A stretch of DNA of 64,000 nucleotides from Secundilactobacillus mixtipabuli (GTDB lineage Bacteria > Bacillota > Bacilli > Lactobacillales > Lactobacillaceae), in contig NZ_BCMF01000002.1 of assembly GCF_002217925.1 (NCBI RefSeq), positions 1 through 64,000 of the forward strand, read 5' to 3'. The notes beneath the pieces were generated by a model. The model was not told where the DNA came from. It saw only the letters and a list, made by a program, of their open reading frames with translations, and did no database searches. Made by a program: the position numbers and the translations under genes. This document shows, in pieces, positions 34,946 to 43,673 of this stretch; the first letter of the stretch is position 1, and every line of letters begins with the position of its first letter.

Positions 34946-36649
34946 TTATGGTTCAGGTTTTTCGTCATCGGACTGATTCGACGTCGGCTGTTCTGAATCC
35001 GAGTGATCACTAGCCCGATAGACACCCGGTATACCGGTTGTTTTGCTTGATTCATCATTGGTTGGATTGGCACCAAGATTCGTAGCTAACGGATCAGTAA
35101 CCGTCCGTTCTTCCTCGTCTTCTTCCTTAGCATGATCCAACTGAATCTTAATATCTTCTGAAATAAGTGGCAGTTCAATTTGGAAAACCGAGCCGTAGCC
35201 CAAAGCGCTCTCAATACTGATTCTACCGTGATAAGCCTCAATCAGCCGTTTAGCGATTGAAAGGCCTAAGCCGTTGCCTCCCTTATTGCGGCTACGAGCT
35301 TTATCCACCCGGTAAAAACGGTTAAAGACTCGCCGCCGGTTTTCTTCGGAAAGCCCTTCACCGAAGTCTTGAACGGCAATTTGAGCAACGTGTCCGCTAG
35401 ACGACAAGGACAAGTGAACTTCCTTGCGGTTAACTGAGTATTTAACGGCGTTGTCCAGCAAAATAATGAGAACTTGTTCGAGATGATTTCGATAAATCTG
35501 AGAGTAAGCATGATGCTTAACATCATCATCCAAAATGAACGTAAAGTCTGGATGAATCATCTTGAAATCATTAAAGACCTGATTAACCACTTCTTTAATG
35601 TCAGAAGTTTCGTGATTCATCGTCACTTGAATCTGTTCAGCTCGGGTGAGGTCAAGCATTTCAGTGACTAAGCTCTGCATTCGTTTAGTTTCCTGCATGG
35701 CCGCCGAAAGCGATTCGTTCAAGACCTCAGGATCATCTTTCCCCCAACGCTGCAGCATTTCAATGTGGCCTTGAATAACCGCAACTGGTGTCCGTAATTC
35801 GTGAGAGACATCCCCCACGAATTGCTGCTGTTGATCAATATAGCGTTGCATCTGATCCAGCATGTCATTAAACAGTTCACTCAAGTCAGCTAGTTCGTCG
35901 TTACGACGAGTTAATGGCACCCGCTCATCAGACTTCGGATCTGATCGAACAGACCGCATTGTTTTATTCAAATCAATAATGGGCCGTAATAATAAGTCAG
36001 CCAGGCAATAACTAAAGATAGAAGCTACAAAAACGGCTGAGATCACGAGCACAATAAAGATCAATGAGAATCGGTTACGAGCAGCCTTATACTCCGTCAT
36101 GGCATTGGCAACTTGGACGTAGCCGAGAAGCCGATGGCCATTTTGCGCATAGATTGGCGAACGCCCAACAAGGCCATCAAATTTACCCGTTTTTTCCATT
36201 TTCATTTCCCGTTTATTAGACAATTGACTATTATCAACTGGCGTATTACGAGAGGCAAAAATCTTTTTTCGCTGGGCATTATAAACGGTCACACCCGTAC
36301 TATCACGAGATAGATCAGTAATAACCGAATTTTGATAGATGTTGGTCTTTTCGGAAACTGAACCATTAGGTTGATTCAAACTTGGCTGTAAGGCTTCGTA
36401 TACGCTAGCAGCAGTAAAATGCCCCTGTAAATTGTCAACGCGACTAATCACGGTATCTAGCGTACTGCTAACATGATTTTTTTCCTGCTGAAGCAAAACA
36501 CCTGACAAGCCTTGAAACATCAGCACCGAAAAAACGACAAAGATAAGAAAGACGCCGGTTGCACTACCCAGCGCCCACTTCCACTTCATCGAAAGACGAT
36601 GCCGTTTTTTTAAGGTTGTTTCATTCCCGATGTTATCTGTTTCACTCAT
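34946..36649 (-). CDS. ArlS-like sensor histidine kinase with long acidic tail
   Basis: A 567-residue membrane kinase. Two membrane helices (about 24-48 and 195-218) flank an extracellular sensor domain; HAMP follows (LLRPIIDLNKTMRSV), then DHp with His283 in FVGDVSHELRTPVAVIQGHI, N box ILLDNAVKYS, G boxes VQDFGEGL and GNGLGLSIA. About 55 residues after the kinase domain form a disordered Asp/Glu/Ser-rich tail ending SDDEKPEP, unusual for ArlS relatives, which normally stop after the catalytic domain. It overlaps the regulator gene by 4 bp. Stimulus unknown; ArlRS controls adhesion, autolysis and metal or sugar limitation in staphylococci. Confidence 0.93.
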   Translation of the reverse strand: MSETDNIGNETTLKKRHRLSMKWKWALGSATGVFLIFVVFSVLMFQGLSGVLLQQEKNHVSSTLDTVISRVDNLQGHFTAASVYEALQPSLNQPNGSVSEKTNIYQNSVITDLSRDSTGVTVYNAQRKKIFASRNTPVDNSQLSNKREMKMEKTGKFDGLVGRSPIYAQNGHRLLGYVQVANAMTEYKAARNRFSLIFIVLVISAVFVASIFSYCLADLLLRPIIDLNKTMRSVRSDPKSDERVPLTRRNDELADLSELFNDMLDQMQRYIDQQQQFVGDVSHELRTPVAVIQGHIEMLQRWGKDDPEVLNESLSAAMQETKRMQSLVTEMLDLTRAEQIQVTMNHETSDIKEVVNQVFNDFKMIHPDFTFILDDDVKHHAYSQIYRNHLEQVLIILLDNAVKYSVNRKEVHLSLSSSGHVAQIAVQDFGEGLSEENRRRVFNRFYRVDKARSRNKGGNGLGLSIAKRLIEAYHGRISIESALGYGSVFQIELPLISEDIKIQLDHAKEEDEEERTVTDPLATNLGANPTNDESSKTTGIPGVYRASDHSDSEQPTSNQSDDEKPEP

Positions 36650-37332
36650 GAACGCATCACGTACCCAGTACCGCGAACTGTTTGAATATAACTCTTTTCA
36701 CCTGGGCGATCGATCTTGTTACGTAAATAACGTACATAAACATCGACCACGTTGGTTTCAACTTCAGACTCGTAACCCCAAACCTTGTTTAACAAAACGT
36801 CACGAGCAAGCACAACGTTGACGTTTTCCATTAAGGTCAAAAGCAGTTCATATTCGCGCTTAGTCAGATTAATGACTTCATCGCCACGTCGAACGACCCG
36901 GTTCTCCTTTTCAATCGTAAGATCCTTATAGGTAACCGTTGTCTGCTTGAAGTCTTTTTGTTCACTCTCGATGTGAATCCGACGAAGCAATGCACGAACC
37001 CGAGCCAATAGTTCTTCAATTGCAAATGGCTTAACGATGTAATCATCGGCACCATGGTCAAAACCAGAAACGCGGTCGATAACTGAATCACGGGCTGTCA
37101 TCATAATGATCGGTGTACTCTTCACTTCGCGAATACGGCGAGCCACGTCAATACCGTTAAGTTCAGGCAACATCAAGTCTAGCAGGATGACATCAAAATC
37201 TTCAGCTAAAGCAGCATCCAAGCCAGTACGGCCGTTAAATTGAACTTCAGTATCATAGCCTTCATGCTTCAGTTCTAGCTCCACAAAGCGGGCTAAATTC
37301 TTTTCATCTTCAATAATTAAAATTCGACTCAT
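36646..37332 (-). CDS. ArlR-like OmpR-family response regulator
   Basis: A 228-residue regulator. Receiver domain: SRILIIEDEKNLARFVELEL, phosphoacceptor Asp52 in VILLDLMLPELNG, Lys in DDYIVKPFAIEELLARV. The C-terminal winged helix is of the OmpR type (LTKREYELLLTLMENVNVVL and VDVYVRYLRNKID). ATG at 37332 ten bases after GAGGAG; the 15-residue N-terminal extension to 37377 is rejected. First gene of the two-gene operon. Confidence 0.94.
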   Translation of the reverse strand: MSRILIIEDEKNLARFVELELKHEGYDTEVQFNGRTGLDAALAEDFDVILLDLMLPELNGIDVARRIREVKSTPIIMMTARDSVIDRVSGFDHGADDYIVKPFAIEELLARVRALLRRIHIESEQKDFKQTTVTYKDLTIEKENRVVRRGDEVINLTKREYELLLTLMENVNVVLARDVLLNKVWGYESEVETNVVDVYVRYLRNKIDRPGEKSYIQTVRGTGYVMRS

Positions 37333-37569
37333 TTTTAACGAACTCCTCTTACTTATAATTTTCGTATTTTCGTTCAAATAACTTCTGATACACCGCTAAT
37401 AGTGTACCATACTGTCAATCAAATTACTTTTCCATCTTACTATATAAATTAAAATTTGGCGAATCTTCTTAGATGGCCTGAAAATAATTATCATTTTCAA
37501 TAATTAGTGAAAAAATATTTTTCAAATATTTTGCTGATATTTTATGACAAGTTCCTCGTTTGACTGTAT

Positions 37570-37583
37570 TGTAAGCGATTTCA
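37570..37583. promoter_or_regulatory. cre site upstream of adh
   Basis: TGTAAGCGATTTCA matches the CcpA consensus TGWNANCGNTNWCA at every fixed position. It lies about 48 bp upstream of the adh -35 box. The rest of 37333-37569 is AT-rich and presumably holds the promoter of the two-component operon. Confidence 0.7.
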
Positions 37584-37630
37584 GGTTTTATTCAAATTTT
37601 GAAAAATGTCATCATTGCTCAAAAAATCAC

Positions 37631-37659
37631 TTGAACTTTAAACAACCATGTGGTTAAAT
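37631..37659 (+). promoter_or_regulatory. adh promoter
   Basis: TTGAAC (37631-37636) and TTAAAT (37654-37659) with a 17-bp spacer, about 38 bp upstream of the ATG. A good AAGAGG ribosome binding site precedes the gene. Confidence 0.5.
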
Positions 37660-37696
37660 GACATTGTGAAATCATAAACGAAAGAGGTCATTTATA

Positions 37697-38716
37697 ATGA
37701 AAGCTGCTGTTGTGCGCGACCCAGTTGATGGGTATGTAGATATTAAAGATGTTACACTTCGTTCACTGAACTATGGAGAAGCCTTAGTTGACGTCGAATA
37801 CTGTGGGTTATGCCACACCGACCTTCACGTTGCCGCTGGCGATTTTGGTAAAGTTCCTGGCCGGATCATTGGTCACGAAGGTGTCGGAATCGTTTCTAAA
37901 CTTGGCGAAGGCGTTGAAAACCTTAAAATTGGCGACCGTGTTTCTATCGCCTGGTTCTTCAAAGGCTGTGGTCACTGTGAATATTGCTTAACCGGTCGTG
38001 AAACACTTTGCCGTAACGTTCAAAACTCTGGTTTCACTGTTGATGGTGCGATGGCCCAACAAGTTATTGTTGATGCCAACTACGCTGTTAAGGTTCCAGA
38101 AGGCTTGGACCCTGTTGAAGCAACGAGTTTGACCTGTGCCGGTGTTACCATGTACAAAGCCCTCAAAGTCGGCGAAACTAAGCCAGGCCAATGGGTTGAA
38201 GTTGTTGGTGCCGGTGGTTTGGGGAACTTAGCCATCCAATACGCTAAACACGTCTTTGGCGCACACGTTGTTGCCGTTGACGGTAACCCTGATAAGTTAA
38301 AGGCTGCCAAAGAAATGGGCGCTGATATCTTAATTAACCGTAAGACCCAAAACGTCCCTGAAGAAATTCAAAAACAAGTCGGTGGTGTTCACAACGCTCA
38401 AGTAACTGCCGTTAACGATGCTGCATTCGATCAATCAGTTAATGCACTTCGTCCAGATGGTCGTTTAGTTGCCGTTGCCCTGCCACAAGGTGACATGAAG
38501 TTAAACATTGCTAAAACTGTTCTTGATGGTATCCAAGTGGCTGGTTCACTTGTTGGTACTCGTCAGGACTTAGCTGAAACTTTCCAATTCGGTGCTGAAG
38601 GCTTGGTACACCCAATCGTTCAGACCCGTCGCTTAAGCGAAATCAACGACATCATTGATGAAATGAAAGCTGGTAAGATCACTGGCCGGATGGTTGTTGA
38701 CTTTACTAAAGAATAA
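37697..38716 (+). CDS. adhP: zinc-dependent alcohol dehydrogenase, AdhP type
   Basis: A 339-residue NAD-dependent medium-chain dehydrogenase interconverting ethanol and acetaldehyde. Catalytic zinc ligands are in [18 protein letters not shown] and [13 protein letters not shown] (Cys, His-Glu); the structural zinc loop is [16 protein letters not shown]; the Rossmann motif is [14 protein letters not shown]. Codon use is that of a highly expressed gene (GAA, GGT, AAC preferred). A cre and a plausible promoter lie upstream, suggesting catabolite control, and a strong terminator lies downstream. Confidence 0.96.
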   Translation: MKAAVVRDPVDGYVDIKDVTLRSLNYGEALVDVEYCGLCHTDLHVAAGDFGKVPGRIIGHEGVGIVSKLGEGVENLKIGDRVSIAWFFKGCGHCEYCLTGRETLCRNVQNSGFTVDGAMAQQVIVDANYAVKVPEGLDPVEATSLTCAGVTMYKALKVGETKPGQWVEVVGAGGLGNLAIQYAKHVFGAHVVAVDGNPDKLKAAKEMGADILINRKTQNVPEEIQKQVGGVHNAQVTAVNDAAFDQSVNALRPDGRLVAVALPQGDMKLNIAKTVLDGIQVAGSLVGTRQDLAETFQFGAEGLVHPIVQTRRLSEINDIIDEMKAGKITGRMVVDFTKE

Positions 38717-38740
38717 ACCGTTCAATCAGTTTTATCATGC

Positions 38741-38785
38741 AAACAAAAAGAAACCGGCATAAACATTGCCGGCTTCTTTTTGTTT
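38741..38785. terminator. adh terminator
   Basis: AAACAAAAAGAAACCGGCA pairs with TGCCGGCTTCTTTTTGTTT (one mismatch), with a T-rich 3' arm. Confidence 0.9.
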
Positions 38786-38881
38786 GGGTTAAGAATGGCT
38801 GATGTCCCCCTCAAGAACCAGTGAAATACTGAACATAGTCCTTAAAAGGGTCATCGTCAAATCGTATTGGTGATGCCTTAT

Positions 38882-38914
38882 AAGAACAGTCACATTTTGT
38901 GGCTGTTCTTTTTT
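38882..38914 (+). terminator. terminator just inside the left IS end
   Basis: AAGAACAGTCACA pairs with TGTGGCTGTTCTT (one mismatch) followed by TTTT on the plus strand. Its polarity would stop transcription entering the element from adh toward the transposase antisense strand; it lies just past the transposase stop. Confidence 0.75.
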
Positions 38915-40168
38915 CTATTTATGGATTAGTGAAATGCGGTTAAAGAAATTATTGAGATTACGGAAGCCATAACAGTTACGTTTTAACGTCTTAATCTTAC
39001 GATTAATACCTTCTAAGGGACCATTAGAGTTTTTACATTGACAGGCATTTAAGATGGCCTGACGATTCTTTCTAAAAGTGTTCATGACAGTATCCATATT
39101 GGTTCGATTACGTTGATAATGGTCAATTAATGTAGCTAACTGGCCTACGTTACGCTGTTTAATCGCAGTTAAAATCGTTTGATAAATCGCATAAACGGCA
39201 GCGAAGCGTGGAAAAGCTGATAGAATTAAGTCGATGGCGTTCTGTTGCGTCATATATTCGTTAATACCACGTAAATAGACAGATTTAACATCGTTGATGG
39301 TGTCCTGATTTTGGTGGAATAAGCGCCAATGAGATTTCAATATGCGATAGAGGCGTGAGCGGTGATCGGGAATGGTCTGAAAAGCTTGAATACGAGCTTG
39401 ATCAAGAGCTCGTCCAGCCAGTTGAATAATGTGAAATCGATCGATTACGATTTCAGCATTGGGAAAGATCCGCTTAATAAAGTGACAGTATTGAGCGTTT
39501 AAATCAACTACCACACTTTGAACTCGCTGACGCTCAGTTAAAGAATACCGGTTGATGAAGTAATCCATGATTTGAGTCGTTAACCTACCTGGCAACGTCG
39601 TTACCAGGTGGTGAGCCAGTGCAGCGCAACAGATAAATGACATGTGATGATTAGCTGAACGAAATTCGTCAAAACAGAGTTGAGTTGGCAACTCTTTAAG
39701 GCGATAAGGACGCTGGGCGTGTTCATTAATGATCCGACTTACACTCGCATCAGAGATCCCCAACAGTTTAGCTATTTCGGTGGCCGTTAATGAGTCTTTA
39801 GCCAGTTCCATCACTGCTTGGTGAACCGCCGGAGTCAATGTGTGATTAAAGAATAAATTGGATGATGTGGCACCGCAAGTGGTGCCACAAGTTTTACACA
39901 GATAACGCTGTTTATGAAGCTTTAACACGTACTTACCGCCGTTAACAGGTGCCAATCGGGCATTAACCTGATGAGTACCATTCTTAATTAAAGTTGGATA
40001 CCCGCAATTAGGGCAATGACTCAAGGGATAAGTTAGTTCCGCCTCAATAACTTCAGTAATGCGAGTCAGTTGTTTAACCACCGACCTTTCTTCATAAATC
40101 TGGGTAATCTGGATATTAGGGTCTGTTATTTTGAAGAGCTTTAAGATAGAATCATTACTTAGGGACAC
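38915..40168 (-). CDS. ISL3 family transposase
   Basis: A 417-residue DDE transposase, full length for the family. N-terminal zinc-binding Cys pairs (HCPNCGYPTLIKNG and YLCKTCGTTC), a helix-turn-helix (LTATEIAKLLGISDASVSRII), then the catalytic domain with VVVDLNAQYCHFIKRIFPNA and IVIDRFHIIQLAGRALDQ, and the C-terminal GPLEGINRKIKTLKRNCYGF holding the last Glu. No frameshift or stop is seen, so the element may be active. Confidence 0.95.
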   Translation of the reverse strand: MSLSNDSILKLFKITDPNIQITQIYEERSVVKQLTRITEVIEAELTYPLSHCPNCGYPTLIKNGTHQVNARLAPVNGGKYVLKLHKQRYLCKTCGTTCGATSSNLFFNHTLTPAVHQAVMELAKDSLTATEIAKLLGISDASVSRIINEHAQRPYRLKELPTQLCFDEFRSANHHMSFICCAALAHHLVTTLPGRLTTQIMDYFINRYSLTERQRVQSVVVDLNAQYCHFIKRIFPNAEIVIDRFHIIQLAGRALDQARIQAFQTIPDHRSRLYRILKSHWRLFHQNQDTINDVKSVYLRGINEYMTQQNAIDLILSAFPRFAAVYAIYQTILTAIKQRNVGQLATLIDHYQRNRTNMDTVMNTFRKNRQAILNACQCKNSNGPLEGINRKIKTLKRNCYGFRNLNNFFNRISLIHK

Positions 40169-40426
40169 GCTGTTTTCCTCACTTTCGGTTATCTTTGGCG
40201 ATTTAATCGTAACATGTGAGGACCTCGTGTCCTTTTATAATTTCCTAAAACCAATCAAAAAAATGGCATTGGTTATTCACCAATACCAGAAATTGTAGAC
40301 CCCCTTAAAACAGCCGCATTCCCCATTTCAATACCCATCTGGAACCTTTTACCACCTGCATTCAAACAGCCCTCTAAGGACTAATTTGAGGGTTCTACGA
40401 CCAATTCTATATGGCACATTAAAAGC

Positions 40427-40478
40427 AAAAAAAAGAAGCATCCAGAGACCGCGGTTCTCATGGTTGCTTCTTTTTTTA
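40427..40478 (-). terminator. rpmF terminator
   Basis: AAAAAAAGAAGCATCC pairs with GGTTGCTTCTTTTTTT with one mismatch; long T-run on both strands. Confidence 0.9.
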
Positions 40479-40482
40479 TTAA

Positions 40483-40662
40483 CTAGTTGTTAGTCTTAAC
40501 AACCTGACGACCATCATAGAAGCCGCAGTTAGGGCAAACAACGTGTGATTTACGTAATTCACCACAGTTTGGGCAAGCACTCAAATTAGGTACTTGCAAC
40601 TTAATGTTTCCTCGACGCATACGTTTCTTCGTCTTAGAAGTTTTACGTGCTGGTACAGCCAA
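40483..40662 (-). CDS. rpmF: 50S ribosomal protein L32
   Basis: A 59-residue protein beginning with the standard [18 protein letters not shown] and holding two zinc CxxC pairs ([20 protein letters not shown]). The start is TTG at 40662, eight bases after GGAGG; the ORF extension to 40695 reads through the ribosome binding site. It follows the DUF177 gene, the standard yceD-rpmF order. Confidence 0.96.
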   Translation of the reverse strand: MAVPARKTSKTKKRMRRGNIKLQVPNLSACPNCGELRKSHVVCPNCGFYDGRQVVKTNN

Positions 40663-40716
40663 TGGAAACACCTCCTTAAATTTAAAATTATCCACTAGTG
40701 AAAGATTTTTAAAGTC

Positions 40717-41280
40717 CTACTGTTCATCATCTTTCGATGAATCATCAAAAAAGTTTTTTAACTTAGCAAGACGTGGATCAACAGTTTTAGAATCTGACTC
40801 ATCAGCTTCACCGTCACCTTCAATGGTTACCTGCCAGTCTTGGCCTTCTGGTAAATCATTTGCGGACTGTTCAGCTTTCGTCAGGACTTGCATCGGAATC
40901 TGCAACAGCAGATTGTCAGCAATTGCTTTATCGACATCAATCTCATCATCAGCTACCACTAAAACGACGTCGGTCTTTTCATACCGTGTTAACGCTGCTT
41001 GTGAGGCAACATAAAACTCGGTAACATCAAAGTCCGTTGGTAGTTCAACTGGCGCTAATGAGCGTGTCGACGGTACCGTTAAGGTTGCATTAACGTGCGC
41101 GTAAAACAACACGTCACCATTACCTTCAACACTTACCATCCCATTGATGTGAACTGGTGTTACGTCAAGCACATCCTCAGGATAACATTCCATCAGATCC
41201 GCTTTTAAATCCAGGACCTCATCGAATTTCAATGGTTCATGCCGGTACTCTTTTTGTAACTCGGATAACGACAACTTCAA
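40717..41280 (-). CDS. yceD: YceD/DUF177 family protein (23S rRNA accumulation protein)
   Basis: A 187-residue acidic protein of the DUF177 family, needed for normal 23S rRNA levels in some bacteria. It has the opening MKLSLSELQKEYRHEPLKFD, the variant centre VHINGMVSVEGNGDVLFYAHVNATLTVPS and an acidic tail (DSSKDDEQ). The Cys pair found in many homologues is absent. Start is TTG eight bases after GGAGG. Always next to rpmF, as here. Confidence 0.9.
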   Translation of the reverse strand: MKLSLSELQKEYRHEPLKFDEVLDLKADLMECYPEDVLDVTPVHINGMVSVEGNGDVLFYAHVNATLTVPSTRSLAPVELPTDFDVTEFYVASQAALTRYEKTDVVLVVADDEIDVDKAIADNLLLQIPMQVLTKAEQSANDLPEGQDWQVTIEGDGEADESDSKTVDPRLAKLKNFFDDSSKDDEQ

Positions 41281-41399
41281 TTCAATATCCTCCTAACGCA
41301 ACTTTATTATTATAACTATGGGCTGTAACGTTGTCAAGGGAATTTACATGACACGCTAAAAGAACTTTAAAGTTATCATTTTAAGCCCTTTTCATCAAA

Positions 41400-42551
41400 T
41401 CATGACGATTCAATGACAGCATGCTGAAGGCGATCTTGATCGACCCCGCTAAGCATCTGACGCATTAAACCGGCTTGATAATCAAGTCGGAACGGTCCAT
41501 TAATCCAATCATCCGTTACCCGCGAAATTAAGGGTAATTTAGACGCCTTCTTGACTCGATTCAAGTGTTGTTGCCCTGCCGAGTTAAAACCCAGCACACG
41601 TGCATATCTGAGCTCAGTTGGCAACGCCACTCGATTAACCTGGAGCAAGATATAAACGCAAAGCCGCTGTAACCGGGCATAAGTAAACCGCTTGGTCTTA
41701 GCAGCCCACAGAAAATCTTCAAAAGTGGCACTAACTAATGCCGCTTGTTTCAACCGGTATTCGATGCCCTCACTCATTTGATAGATGTCATGCAAATCTG
41801 CTAAGGAACTGACAAGTAATTGATACCTCAAGTACGGCCAGTAATCGGTCCAGCTGATCAGCTGCTCTTTTCGTAACGCTCGTGCGGTATCAGCCGGTAC
41901 CATTTGGTTGATGACGGTCCATTCGCCAGCTTTAACTGCCTTGCGGATGGCAGCGCCACTCGCAATCGTTGTACCGCGCTCGATACCCGTGTCTTGGTGG
42001 GCACTCCCACGCCGCTGGATCGGTATCATTTTCAGTGGCTGCGCCAATCGCTGATTAGCTGCCACATAACTGAAGCCCAATATATCGTTTGAAGCTCTGA
42101 GATTAAGTCCCGTCTGTGCCTGCAGATAATCGTTAAACAAGGTGGGATACGTTTCGTCAAACCGTTTAAAATGACTGCTGGCATCCGTGGGCTGGTTAGC
42201 CACTAGCGCCTCAAAATCTAACTCGGGATGCTCTGCACCAAATGCTAAACGGTTACAGCCTAACATTGATAACAGCTGAACGGCACCCTGAGCAAACAAG
42301 TGAGCCGGCTCAACGGCAAATTGAAATGGCAGTTCAACTACCAGATCGGCACCACCTGACAATGCAAGTTTCGTTCGCTGCCACTTATCCAATAGTGCTG
42401 GTTCACCGCGTTGCACCCAATTACCGCTCATGACGATGATCGTTAAATCAGCCTTAGCTTGTTGCTTAGCCTGTTGCAATTGGTAGACATGACCGTTATG
42501 AAACGGATTATATTCAGCTACAATGCCTAATACATTACTGATAATGCCCAC
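41400..42551 (-). CDS. tmcAL: tRNA(Met) cytidine acetate ligase
   Basis: Makes N4-acetylcytidine at the wobble position of elongator tRNA-Met using acetate and ATP (YlbM family), 383 residues as drawn. The nucleotidyltransferase motif GIVAEYNPFHNGHVYQL lies near the N terminus, followed by VVMSGNWVQRGEPALLDKW and GADLVVELPF; the C-terminal RNA-binding part is present. The start is unclear: the only canonical in-frame codon, GTG at 42551, overlaps the AAAGGAGG ribosome binding site. ATT at 42545 or ATC at 42542 are better spaced. Confidence 0.92.
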   Translation of the reverse strand: MGIISNVLGIVAEYNPFHNGHVYQLQQAKQQAKADLTIIVMSGNWVQRGEPALLDKWQRTKLALSGGADLVVELPFQFAVEPAHLFAQGAVQLLSMLGCNRLAFGAEHPELDFEALVANQPTDASSHFKRFDETYPTLFNDYLQAQTGLNLRASNDILGFSYVAANQRLAQPLKMIPIQRRGSAHQDTGIERGTTIASGAAIRKAVKAGEWTVINQMVPADTARALRKEQLISWTDYWPYLRYQLLVSSLADLHDIYQMSEGIEYRLKQAALVSATFEDFLWAAKTKRFTYARLQRLCVYILLQVNRVALPTELRYARVLGFNSAGQQHLNRVKKASKLPLISRVTDDWINGPFRLDYQAGLMRQMLSGVDQDRLQHAVIESS

Positions 42552-42564
42552 CTCCTTTTACAGA

Positions 42565-43308
42565 CTAACGTGTTGACTTGGTACAGACGAAAAACCACCG
42601 CGTCGTATCAGGCTTAACAGCCGTTTTTCCGAAATCAGCGCTCACCTGGACATGATTAAACCCGGCAGCCTTTAATAAGCGCTGATACGTGGCCAACTCA
42701 TAGGTCCGTTCATGATGCAATTCGGCTACTTCATCATAGGCGTCCTTTGCTTCATTATAAGTGAAGAAAGTTAAATCATGATCGACTGAGTGAGGTTCCT
42801 CTCCCGCTTCACTGGACCATAGAAATGCTCGGTCAGTATCACGGTAATTAAACATATACCCAGGGTAAACGGTATCCGTTTGGTATGGCGAAATCACATC
42901 AAACAAAAATTGCCCATCATCGTCTAGATGACGTGCAACTTGCTCAAATGCAGTAGTTAATGCATCCTCGTTTGGTAAATAACAAAATGAATCCGCAAAA
43001 CAGGTCACCGTGTGATAGGTTTCCAAATCACTAAGATTCAGCATATTCCCTTCTATCAACGGTAAAGTCACATTTGCTTCACGCGCATGCTGGTCTGCGA
43101 GGCTCAACATTTCATCAGAAAGATCGAAACCCGTCACGTTGTAACCGTCTTTTGCTAGCAGTACGGCTAACCGACCTGCACCACACGCAAGTTCTAGCAA
43201 GGGCTGCTCTTTACTCATCACCTGCTGTTCAACAAACGATTGCCATTCCAGATACAAGTCGCTGTCAAACAGCTCATCGTAAAGTTTTGCAAAAGTCTGG
43301 TAGATCAT
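42565..43308 (-). CDS. class I SAM-dependent methyltransferase
   Basis: A 247-residue methyltransferase with motif I LLELACGAGRLAVLLA, acidic motif II YNVTGFDLSDEMLSLADQ and motif III VTCFADSFCYLPN. Homologues (YqeM) always sit in the yqeG-yqeH-aroE/yhbY-nadD-yqeK-rsfS cluster, but the substrate is unknown. The ATG at 43308 overlaps the rsfS stop by 4 bp (ATGA), so translation is coupled. A TTG four codons upstream is not required. Confidence 0.92.
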   Translation of the reverse strand: MIYQTFAKLYDELFDSDLYLEWQSFVEQQVMSKEQPLLELACGAGRLAVLLAKDGYNVTGFDLSDEMLSLADQHAREANVTLPLIEGNMLNLSDLETYHTVTCFADSFCYLPNEDALTTAFEQVARHLDDDGQFLFDVISPYQTDTVYPGYMFNYRDTDRAFLWSSEAGEEPHSVDHDLTFFTYNEAKDAYDEVAELHHERTYELATYQRLLKAAGFNHVQVSADFGKTAVKPDTTRWFFVCTKSTR

Positions 43309-43661
43309 GCTTCGACCCAATCATCGACGTCAACTAATGGTGCTTCCGACCATAATTTTTCCAAATTATAGTGTGCCCGTTCGTCCTTCTGGAAAACGTG
43401 AACCATGACGTCACCAAGATCAATTAAAACCCAACGAGCAGCATCGCGGCCTTCAATTCGCTTAACCGTAATATCAGACTTTTCACATGCTTCCTGAATA
43501 TTATCAGTAATGGCTTGTACCTGACGGCCAGAAGTAGCGTCCGTAATCATGAAATAATCGGTAATCAAGCTTACATTTTGCATATCTAAGGCAACAATAT
43601 CTTCTGCCCGTTTATCTGAAGCAGCTTTAACAGCCACTTCTAAAATTTCTTTACTAGTCAT
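43305..43661 (-). CDS. rsfS: ribosomal silencing factor RsfS
   Basis: A 118-residue protein that binds L14 and prevents 30S-50S joining when nutrients are low. Family patterns include DIVALDMQNVSLITDYFMI, SGRQVQAITDNI, RDAARWVLIDLGDVMVHVF and FYNLEKLW-like HYNLEKLWSEAP. Good GGAGG RBS. Part of the nadD-yqeK-rsfS-yqeM set. Confidence 0.96.
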   Translation of the reverse strand: MTSKEILEVAVKAASDKRAEDIVALDMQNVSLITDYFMITDATSGRQVQAITDNIQEACEKSDITVKRIEGRDAARWVLIDLGDVMVHVFQKDERAHYNLEKLWSEAPLVDVDDWVEA

Positions 43662-43673
43662 TAAAATCCTCCG

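Larger units (their letters stand above)
38848..40302. mobile_element. complete ISL3-family insertion sequence with 8-bp target duplication
   Basis: Both ends begin GGGTC, then eleven variable bases, then GTATTGGTGA, in inverted orientation (left 38848-38873, right 40302-40277), so the ends define a 1455-bp element. The direct repeat CCTTAAAA flanks it exactly at 38840-38847 and 40303-40310, the 8-bp duplication typical of the ISL3 family. One intact transposase gene occupies most of it. It sits between adh and rpmF, breaking no gene that I can see. Confidence 0.93.
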
